From the IMG/VR virus record IMGVR_UViG_3300032288_002424, positions 1 through 29,778 of that record: DNA of 29,778 nucleotides. One strand, given 5' to 3'. How positions within the stretch are numbered: position 1 is the stretch's first letter; each line of letters begins with the position of its first letter. A program made the position numbers and the translations under genes. Of this stretch, positions 18,840 to 26,900 are shown piece by piece. This DNA comes from a virus. The notes under the pieces are model-generated. The model was not told the origin of the DNA, did no database searches, and was given only the letters and a program-made list of their open reading frames with translations.

Positions 18840-21484
18840 GGTAGTTTTTCTCCACGTTGCGGAAATGCTAGATATTTATCCTCTATTTCCCCGTCTAATA
18901 TATCAATTAGATAGCGATCTGCTGTAAAATTAATATTGTTAAAATTGAAATTTTCAATCCAATAGATTCCTGCAGAAGGAATTTCGTTGGTATTTTCTTT
19001 GATGCAGGTCCAATAAACTCCTGCATAAACCACAGAATCGTTGATCTGATAAGCTATAGTTTCGGCCCATTCGCCTCTAGATGCATAATTAGTTTTTGCT
19101 TTTATTCTTGCCACAATGCCTTCAGATTTATTTGGTAGACAATAGCACAAAATCAGTCCTTTGACATAACCACTTTCATACGAAGCATCGTCCTGTATAC
19201 TTCTCATCCACAAAGGTAAAAAGCTGCGATCTCTTTCTCCAATTTCTGCGATTCGCTCTCTCATGTTATAAATGCTGTTTGGAAAAATTCGTTGATGATC
19301 TTTATCGCTGGCAAAAGGTACATCACTGTCGACCTTGATAGCATCATAACTAACCAACACAGGACTGTTAATTTTATCTGGTAGCTCCACAACACTTGAT
19401 ATGCTTTGTCTACCTACCAATCTTTCTCCTAGAATATAAAGTGCAGGATCTAATACAATAGGTACATAATATTCTTTTTCTAGGTCGTCTTTGATATCGA
19501 CATAGACAACTTCGTAAACTGTTTCTTGTGTTTCGGGATCTCTAGCCTTTGCGGTCTTGATATCACCAAATAGGATCTGTTTACGATAATGATTATGTCC
19601 CATCGCTGATACATATCTTTCTGCTGCTGTACTTTCTATACCTGCAAACAATAACATTTTAAGTTCTGTTTGAACTCCAAAATTTGAATCTCCTGAACGA
19701 TATAATTCAGCAGGATTAAAAATAGTTGCATTGGTAATAAAGTTACTCCATGCCAAACGCTTTTCTTTTGTTTGAAATGCTTTGAGGTAAAGATTTGCAA
19801 ATGTTTTATCAACGCTAGAATTAACTGTGAAATAAAATGTTTTCTGTATTTTCGAGAATCCAGACGAATCGCTGGCTTCTACCACAAATGTAAATTTTCT
19901 ATCAAAGGTAGTTTCTCCACCGTCAAATACAACATCAAACGATCTTGGTTCTGGGGGGGCATCTTCAAAAAATCTAGTAAGGCCTGGGCTATCTGCATCG
20001 GCAAATTGTTTTACCTTGCCTTGAATTTTTCCGTTAGATAAAAATTCTAGACCTACGGGTAAATCTCCTGAAACTTTTCTGTATGTAGATCTACCACCAT
20101 ATACTATTGTTTCTGCTTCGACATAAAGTTGACTTGGTTGATTTGGTTTGATTGATCCTAGGTTTTCATCGGATACCCAAGAAATTGCGCTTTCAATTTC
20201 ACTAACAAGTTCTATGTTAAATGTTTTTGCCGCACTTGACACACCAACAGCCCAATAGGTAGTATTAGTTGGAAGTATTGCTCGATTATCTGCCAAACAG
20301 ATATAGAGGTAATTGAGATATCTCACTGCTTGATTTACAGTATAGTTTGTGGCTGCATTCCATGAACCAACTAACGTGTAGTTAGATTCATATAATGTGG
20401 ATGGAAAATTCACAGCTTCGACGGTAAAGGAATATGTCTTAGTGATTTTAGACTGATACGGAACCTTGCCTGCTAGTTCTCCAGTGACACTGTCTAGCTC
20501 TAGTCCAGGTGGTGGCGTACTTGGCGAAGTGTCAGGATTAGTAGGTAGCAAGAAATAAGTTATTGTTCCTGGTAAACTTGGCGGATTATATACATCTAAA
20601 AATAAAGTTACATAATTGTTAGATCTATAACGACCGAGGTTGCTATCAGTGATCCAAAAAGGAACGCGATCAGCAGACGCATCAGCAGTGAACACTCCAG
20701 TACCAACTTGAATAATACTATTATCTGCTTTTAAAAATTCTTCAGTAACAACATAAATTTTAAAAGTTCGTCGTACTATGTTTGATCCGTCTGTTGCAGC
20801 AATAACAAATGAGTAACTTCTGCTCAATCTTCTAGGAGTTTGGCTAGGTTCACTGTAGTCATATGTTACGTTATCGTAGTAGTAGTCGTCAAAGCCATTA
20901 GACCGTGCTTCTACATAATCTATAGGAGTGATGTCAAAGGAACCAGTATCGTATCCACCATTTAATGATCCATTATAGTCAACTGAAAAAATAGGATCAG
21001 TAAATCCTGATATAACACCGTCTTTAGAAAGAGATAATCCTGGAGGTAATTGTCCCCCCATAGGCATGAGATAATACTCTAATCGATCACCGGCAATGAC
21101 ATCCGGGTCATAGACTTCTAATTGAAAATTAACTCTGCTATTGTCGAGAATAAAATAAGCTTCTTCTGATCCGACCTGCAGATATCCCTCTTTAGTGATC
21201 CAAGTCGGTGCATCAGCACCGTCTACTGATATACTAAAAGTTCTATCTTCTAGGTCTTCGGAATCTTGTGCTCGGATAACAAATCGACTGGTAGTGTATG
21301 CTTTGACTTCTGTAGGAGTTCCTTTTATGAGATTTCCAACCAATCTCAATCCTCTAGGCAACGAACCAGCGATCAACTTAAATGTGACATCACCGACATC
21401 TGAATCTGCGTCTAAGGTAATAGACGTGGTTTCTCTTTCTTTCTTTGTTCCTAGGTTGCCTCGGGGCGTATTCCAGGTTATCAT
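18836..21484 (-). CDS. Modular adhesin / tail structural protein, 882 aa
   Basis: A long beta-rich protein built of cadherin/putative-Ig (He_PIG-like) modules. The recurring LPxGLxLxxxGxIxGxP signature is seen four times: LPRGLRLVGNLIKGTP (about 40-58), LPPGLSLSKDGVISG (145), PPGLELDSVTGELAGKVP (323) and LPVGLEFLSNGKIQGK (473). Two chitin-binding (CBM5/12)-like modules are also visible: WNAATNYTVNQAVRYLNYLY at about 373, and GEWAETIAYQINDSVVYAGV with YWTC at about 802. Their order suggests a surface protein that recognises host polysaccharide. TAAGG precedes the ATG. The protein is probably a baseplate or fibre component; an exact gp number cannot be given. Confidence 0.75.
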   Translation of the reverse strand: MITWNTPRGNLGTKKERETTSITLDADSDVGDVTFKLIAGSLPRGLRLVGNLIKGTPTEVKAYTTSRFVIRAQDSEDLEDRTFSISVDGADAPTWITKEGYLQVGSEEAYFILDNSRVNFQLEVYDPDVIAGDRLEYYLMPMGGQLPPGLSLSKDGVISGFTDPIFSVDYNGSLNGGYDTGSFDITPIDYVEARSNGFDDYYYDNVTYDYSEPSQTPRRLSRSYSFVIAATDGSNIVRRTFKIYVVTEEFLKADNSIIQVGTGVFTADASADRVPFWITDSNLGRYRSNNYVTLFLDVYNPPSLPGTITYFLLPTNPDTSPSTPPPGLELDSVTGELAGKVPYQSKITKTYSFTVEAVNFPSTLYESNYTLVGSWNAATNYTVNQAVRYLNYLYICLADNRAILPTNTTYWAVGVSSAAKTFNIELVSEIESAISWVSDENLGSIKPNQPSQLYVEAETIVYGGRSTYRKVSGDLPVGLEFLSNGKIQGKVKQFADADSPGLTRFFEDAPPEPRSFDVVFDGGETTFDRKFTFVVEASDSSGFSKIQKTFYFTVNSSVDKTFANLYLKAFQTKEKRLAWSNFITNATIFNPAELYRSGDSNFGVQTELKMLLFAGIESTAAERYVSAMGHNHYRKQILFGDIKTAKARDPETQETVYEVVYVDIKDDLEKEYYVPIVLDPALYILGERLVGRQSISSVVELPDKINSPVLVSYDAIKVDSDVPFASDKDHQRIFPNSIYNMRERIAEIGERDRSFLPLWMRSIQDDASYESGYVKGLILCYCLPNKSEGIVARIKAKTNYASRGEWAETIAYQINDSVVYAGVYWTCIKENTNEIPSAGIYWIENFNFNNINFTADRYLIDILDGEIEDKYLAFPQRGEKLP
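18873..18880 (-). promoter_or_regulatory. Possible late promoter (GATAAATA) inside the 882-aa gene
   Basis: An exact GATAAATA octamer lies 34 bases before the GTG of the 250-aa gene and would give a leader of about 28 bases. It also encodes Asp-Lys-Tyr in the upstream gene, so chance cannot be excluded. Confidence 0.4.
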
Positions 21485-21493
21485 TTTTTTACC

Positions 21494-22072
21494 TTAGATG
21501 CTGCCACAGTCTAGACCAACAGTTGATGGATTTTCTATATCTCCAAACTCGATGTTAGACCATGTAAGTGCAAATTGCATTGAATTATTAAATGTACCGT
21601 TAATGAAACCAAAATCGTAGGTTGTTAAGATATCAGTTACAGGAATTACAGTTTTAAATCTTACAGAACCACCTAACGCAGTGACTTCGATATCTTGTTG
21701 TCCTGAAACTGAATTAGGTGCTGGATATCCTTCCAATGTTATTGCTGGATAAGACGCAGCTACAACAGTACCTGCATCGGTATCGAATCTAATAAAAGCA
21801 TCAGTTGCAGTATTTTTAATTTCCAGATATGTATCATATTCATCTACCTGAATGTTTCGACCTTCTTTGATTCTCTTAAATTCTAATGTACCACCGGTTC
21901 TCTGTTTGAACAATCCTACACCATCGCCGGCAGTTCCGATATTTTCTGCAGATACTGTGAGTTCGGCATCGAGTGCTGAAAAGTTAGCATTGACTTTTTG
22001 AAACGCTGTGCGCAGGTCATCACCTAACCCGTCATTAACGATATTACCTATGTTTATTGTTTGTACTGTCAT
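21494..22072 (-). CDS. Tail fibre-type structural protein, 192 aa
   Basis: The N-terminus TINIGNIVNDGLGDDLRTAF followed by QKVNANFSALDAEL is a trimerising fibre-type helix (VN.NF..L). It is also seen in the 625-aa fibre (ALDKINDNFTALD) and, more loosely, in the 250-aa protein. The body is beta-rich and low in Lys, ending LDCGSI. It has no membrane segment. It probably attaches to the same baseplate or fibre structure as its neighbours. A gap of 30 bases upstream with an AGTAAATA sequence is larger than usual for this cluster and may contain a late promoter. Confidence 0.7.
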   Translation of the reverse strand: MTVQTINIGNIVNDGLGDDLRTAFQKVNANFSALDAELTVSAENIGTAGDGVGLFKQRTGGTLEFKRIKEGRNIQVDEYDTYLEIKNTATDAFIRFDTDAGTVVAASYPAITLEGYPAPNSVSGQQDIEVTALGGSVRFKTVIPVTDILTTYDFGFINGTFNNSMQFALTWSNIEFGDIENPSTVGLDCGSI

Positions 22073-22091
22073 GATCTACGCTCTCTTTTTA

Positions 22092-22099
22092 TATTTACT
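22092..22099 (-). promoter_or_regulatory. Weak late-promoter candidate (AGTAAATA)
   Basis: Matches TATAAATA in six of eight bases and lies in the 30-bp gap between the 625-aa and 192-aa fibre genes, 20 bases before the ATG at 22072. An AAAAAGAGAG purine tract follows as possible ribosome binding site. Confidence 0.3.
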
Positions 22100-22102
22100 C
22101 TA

Positions 22103-23980
22103 TTATAGTGCTGCTATACGTGCTTGGAAATCTGCGAAGCTGCTAGAATCTGCCACAACAGATTTCAGTGTTGTTAGGTTAATAACTCTGCTGTTTTGAA
22201 TATACAATTCATTTTCAACATTAACATCTGAACTGAATATTACAGCAGGAGTAACTGTGATCGCTGATGAATCAGCAGAATCAATTAATGAAGTAAAGAT
22301 ATTACCGGTTAAGCTACCAACTATATTTGGAACAGTTAATGTATTTGTATCTGTTCTATATGACAAATCAACATCAGCTCTAACGGTTTGTCCAGTGGTT
22401 CTATTTTCAACAAATGTTGGATAATATACAGTTGTTAGACCGTTGGTATTTGTGATATCTACTGTAGTCGCAACACCTGCACTACCGCTGACGTTACCCG
22501 TGACGTTACCGGTTAAATTCCCGCTGACATTACCGGTTACATTACCACTGACGTTACCCGTGACGTCCCCTGTGATATTTCCAAAGAATGTTGCATAGAC
22601 TTTATTTTCTACAGCATCGACAATCTTGGTAGAGTCATCACCAAATATAGAACCTTTAACATCGCCAGTGTGATAACCTGTAGTGTCTCCAATTAATGGA
22701 CCAACTAGTGTATACGAATTGAGAATATTGATATTGTTAGTTAATGGGTCTATTTCTAATACGATTGTTTGTAAAATACCATCTCTAACAGACAATCCAA
22801 GTTTGGAATTTGCATTTGTATTACCAAGATACACGTCGTTGGCTATCGTATATAACACTGCTTGACTTGTACTTCCCACCGACAGTGAGGTTGTAAATAC
22901 CGCAGTAGAACCGAAAATATTACCAGTTACATCACCAACTATATTTCCACCAGTAGGTAATGTTAGATTACCATCGGTAGCAAATGTCCACTCTGGTTGG
23001 GTAAACCCATCATCTAGGATAATTTTAAATGATTTGTTTGCTTCACCAACGATTCTACCACCTGCTGTACTAGCCGACAATGAATAAGTCAGGGTCCCTA
23101 GATATCCTAATTCTAAAGCACCCGGAGCAGTTAATGTGCCGTCCGAACCAAATTCCCAAATTGGTTGGGCTCCTGCACTATCAGTCTTGATATAAACACT
23201 GGATTCGGATTGAAGATTTAGATCATTGACACTTTGTAAAATATCGTTGCCAAGCGTTGCTTGAGAACCACTAGCGCCTGGGAGTGTTAGTATGCCAGCT
23301 GTGTCAAAAGTCCATGTATTGCCATCAACATCAACGTTCCAATCAACAGTTACTCCAACGTCTGCCTTGAGTTTTCCTGTAGCACTGTCTACCAATACTG
23401 TGGTTTCGTCGGCTGCAAGAATGTTCCCGATGATGTTTACGTGAGGATCAAAGTCAAAGGCAATTTCGTCGGATGCAGAAGTAACTGTTAATGTAATACC
23501 ATAACCGGAGGTTAAGGTAAGAAGGCTTCCAAATTCGGTCGCTACAATTCTTTTATCACTGTCGACTTCAATTTCTCTGAAAAAGGTTTTATAAGGATCA
23601 ATTATTAGGCTTCCATTGATCGTAGAATTTCCAGGAAGATCGATTACAGAATTTCCAGGAATATTCGGATCCCCAGATACACCTGGGATTCCTCGAATCT
23701 GTGCACCACCAATCCACAGTCCGTTATCTGACTCGCTTGGAGATGATCCCCATACATTGAAGTAGCCACTTTTCCATCTATTAGTACTTGAGCCTAAAGT
23801 ATAGCTACCGGTGTATTCTGGTGATACATCAGTGTTTAAGATTGATAAATCGACGGCAGTCCCGCCAGTAGCAAGATCCAATGCAGTAAAATTGTCATTG
23901 ATTTTGTCCAGTGCTTCTTTGACGTTACTCCACAATAATGGCGGAGCTCCAGCGGTAATATTATTATTTGGCAATGCCAT
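22103..23980 (-). CDS. Tail fibre protein with GNVT/GNVS repeats, 625 aa
   Basis: The N-terminus (NNITAGAPPLLWSNVKEALD then KINDNFTALDLATGG) is the anchoring or trimerising part. Residues about 30-450 contain repeated strands of the type TLPGASGSQATLGNDI and WEFGSDGTLTAPG / WTFATDGNLTLPTGG, a beta-rich shaft. At about 467-500 comes a tetrapeptide repeat (GDVTGNVSGNVTGNVSGNLT and on), encoded by 12-bp DNA repeats. The C-terminus has FIRVDxDLSYR-like strands and a short helix (FADFQARIAAL). Likely a fibre that attaches the phage to the cell surface. GGGAGAA precedes the ATG, and the ATG overlaps the giant gene's stop (TAATG). Confidence 0.8.
   Translation of the reverse strand: MALPNNNITAGAPPLLWSNVKEALDKINDNFTALDLATGGTAVDLSILNTDVSPEYTGSYTLGSSTNRWKSGYFNVWGSSPSESDNGLWIGGAQIRGIPGVSGDPNIPGNSVIDLPGNSTINGSLIIDPYKTFFREIEVDSDKRIVATEFGSLLTLTSGYGITLTVTSASDEIAFDFDPHVNIIGNILAADETTVLVDSATGKLKADVGVTVDWNVDVDGNTWTFDTAGILTLPGASGSQATLGNDILQSVNDLNLQSESSVYIKTDSAGAQPIWEFGSDGTLTAPGALELGYLGTLTYSLSASTAGGRIVGEANKSFKIILDDGFTQPEWTFATDGNLTLPTGGNIVGDVTGNIFGSTAVFTTSLSVGSTSQAVLYTIANDVYLGNTNANSKLGLSVRDGILQTIVLEIDPLTNNINILNSYTLVGPLIGDTTGYHTGDVKGSIFGDDSTKIVDAVENKVYATFFGNITGDVTGNVSGNVTGNVSGNLTGNVTGNVSGSAGVATTVDITNTNGLTTVYYPTFVENRTTGQTVRADVDLSYRTDTNTLTVPNIVGSLTGNIFTSLIDSADSSAITVTPAVIFSSDVNVENELYIQNSRVINLTTLKSVVADSSSFADFQARIAAL
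22488..22582. repeat. 12-bp tandem repeat in a fibre gene
   Basis: About eight degenerate units of 12 bp, typically GTGACGTTACCG or GTTACATTACCA on the plus strand, encode (GNVT/GNVS)n on the minus strand. They are expected to be a site of slippage and length change in the fibre. Confidence 0.75.
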
Positions 23981-26900
23981 TATGTTCTCCCTACGGCTAT
24001 TTCAATTGTACCTATGTGATCGTTATCGTAATCTACCAAGGCCTTACCTACCACTGTGCCAACTTTAACATCATTGCCAGCAGCAACAGCAACGCCTGGA
24101 ATTTTACTTGTTACTAACATATCACCTTTTCTAATTCTTCCAACGACCTTACATGGTACACGTCCTTGCAGGGCCACTAGGTTTTTGTGTCCTGGGCAAG
24201 CATCATACATTACAAATGCTGCTGTGTTTGAAACAACACCTGCAACTCTTGTATCACTTTGTGTGCCAGTTAATGTAACTTCCTTGTCACCGCCAAATAC
24301 AAGAACTGTTCCTACTTCGTACTCTTTGTCGCCTTCGTAATATTCTGCTAAGTCGGCGGAGTAAGTTGCCTGTAGTCTTGATTCGTTCGGTGAAGTACCA
24401 GTTAGCGTCCAACGTCCTGTGATAGTACCGCCTGTGGTATTTCCACCTGTGGTAATTGCAGTTGTCTGTAATTGAGACACAGTAATTGGAGCGTAACCAA
24501 TACCGCTTTGCGGTCTAAACACATGAGCATCATTGTCGTAATAGTTAACTTTGTCTGCACCAAGTGATCCACTACTTACTAAAATACCACCTGCTGCACT
24601 GTAACCGTAGAGTTTGATAAATCCACCTGTGCTGGTTGTACCCGAGTCAATAGCAATTTGACTGTCTATTTTCAACTGTTGTACGTTAGCAACGTTACCA
24701 CCAAAGTCACCGTTCGAGTCTCTTTGAACTAACTTGCTGGCATCTGCGATACTATATCCAGAAGCTGCTGACGATGCTTCGATGATTACATAATCGCCAT
24801 CGCTGCTAAAACTACTTACGTTAGTTCTTCTTATAAATCCAGTTGAAGCATATTGCGATTTTTTAATAGCCCCACCAGTATCAACTATAGTACTAAATCC
24901 AACCGTTGTTACATCGCCGGTAGAGATAGTGCTGTTTCCTAATACAGTGTTCGATGAAATTTGTTGTAGCTTTCCTAATGTAAGACCATTGTTCTTAACA
25001 GTGACAAATCCATTAGTTACTGTGAATTGAGCAGTATCGAATGATGAGATACCTTTCTGTGGAACTATTGTTCCAGTACCTACTGCGGTTGTAGGAGTCG
25101 CTGCTAGAGTTGCAGTCCATGTTGATTGTGTTGCAGCATACGCATTAGTACCAGTGGCAATATTATAAGTTACCTGTGTTGAACTACAGGTCACTACAGC
25201 AAATGTACCATTGTACAATGTAGAAGTAAATCCACTAACTGTGATTTTTTGTCCAGCTGTATAAGGAGCAGAAGTCGGTCCAGTGTAAGCTAATGTTACA
25301 GTTGTACTAGAACGTGTTCCAGTTGCGCCAGTAATGCTTGCAGCAGTTGTGGCAAAACTGTTGTCTAATGATAATTTAAATTGATCAATAGCAGCCGAGG
25401 TGTTAATGTCGGCAGTGACAATAACTTCGGGATTAATCTGCGAAGTAACTTGGCTTAATGCAGAATCTTGCCCAGTGATTAGATCAAATCTCAAGTCTCC
25501 AACCACTGTGGCATTAATGGCGCTTCCACTTGCACCCGTAAACACCATTAGGTCGCCTGCATCAACAGGACCAGAGAAGCTGAAGTTTTGGAAATTATCA
25601 AAGGTCAAGCTTCTTAGGTTAACTGCGTCTTGAGGATTTACAGGGTTAGCTACGTTTCGAATTCTATATTGATTCATATCCATAGAATTCTTCATACCTA
25701 GCTGACCATCTAAAGACATAAACCCGCCAGTAAATGATGGAATTAATTGATCACTTGAGACCACAGTTCCTGCATGAGTAATACCTAAACGTCTTTCAAT
25801 ATAGATACGTGCAGCATTTTCTGTTGGCACAGTGTCTGTTGCGTTGTCTGAGAACGAACTGTCAACCGAGAATTCAGCGATCGGCACACCACGTTTGAAA
25901 CCAATACCGTCCAAGTTACTCAACGCAATCGCAGCCGAGAATGTTACACGACCAGTACCTTGGTCAACAGCAAAGTATGGTCCGACTTTAAAGTTACCAA
26001 ACTGGTCTGTGGTTACATAGAACACACGACCCACGTCACGTTCTGCGGTTTCGTTTTCTGGAGCTAATGCATTAACCGATGGTCCATAAATTTCATTTGG
26101 ATAGTTGGTATCTGCATAAGATCCTGTACCAACTTCTAAAATATCATGAGATGTAACACGAGTTAACGAAATACGAATAGTTAACGATCCGGTTCCTTGT
26201 ATAGTTCTTGCAGGAACCCCAGCCCTAAGAGTATATGTTGCTCCGTAGTTAATGATACTATCTACCAACGGTCTATTAAGATTAATTCGTCCGTATGGTT
26301 TATTAGTATCGCCTTCGCTTTGATAGTTGGAAATTATATATTCTTCGCCTTTGAATACAAATTTCGTTCCAGTTGCTCTTGCGGTATCAGCAGGACTTAC
26401 GGCAACAACAGCAAACGAACTATCACCTGCACGGCCTGTTACCAATCCAACTGTATGAGTACCGCTACCACCGCTTGAGGTAATATCTAATCCTCCGGGT
26501 GTTTCACTGATTCTAAAACTGTTGGCCCCCAACCCAGTCGATAATACAAAATAATTCTGAGCAACTGATATGCCTACAGGCAATGTTCCAGTAGTTTCAA
26601 ATTTGATAACAGCGCCAGCAACAAAGCCATGACTGTTTAAATTGACTGTTGTGGTAGCACCTGTGGTAAATGTACAGGTCGCTCCGCTGGTTACAAATTC
26701 ACCCGGTTGGTAAACTGTGAAATCAATGTAGTTGTAGTTTTCACGTAATGTGGTTCTTGTAATACCATCTGGAATAAGAGTGTATGTGCCAGTACCACCA
26801 GCTGTGATATTAATAGCACTACCGTTTTTCTGAGTGGCTAACCTAAAGCTGGTTTCTGATAAGCCTTCTGCCGAAACATAATATCTTGTGCTAGCCTGTA

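Noticed and set aside
22488-22582. CRISPR-like repeat array
   Set aside because: The repeats are 12 bp, continuous without spacers, and encode GNVT/GNVS in frame in a fibre gene.
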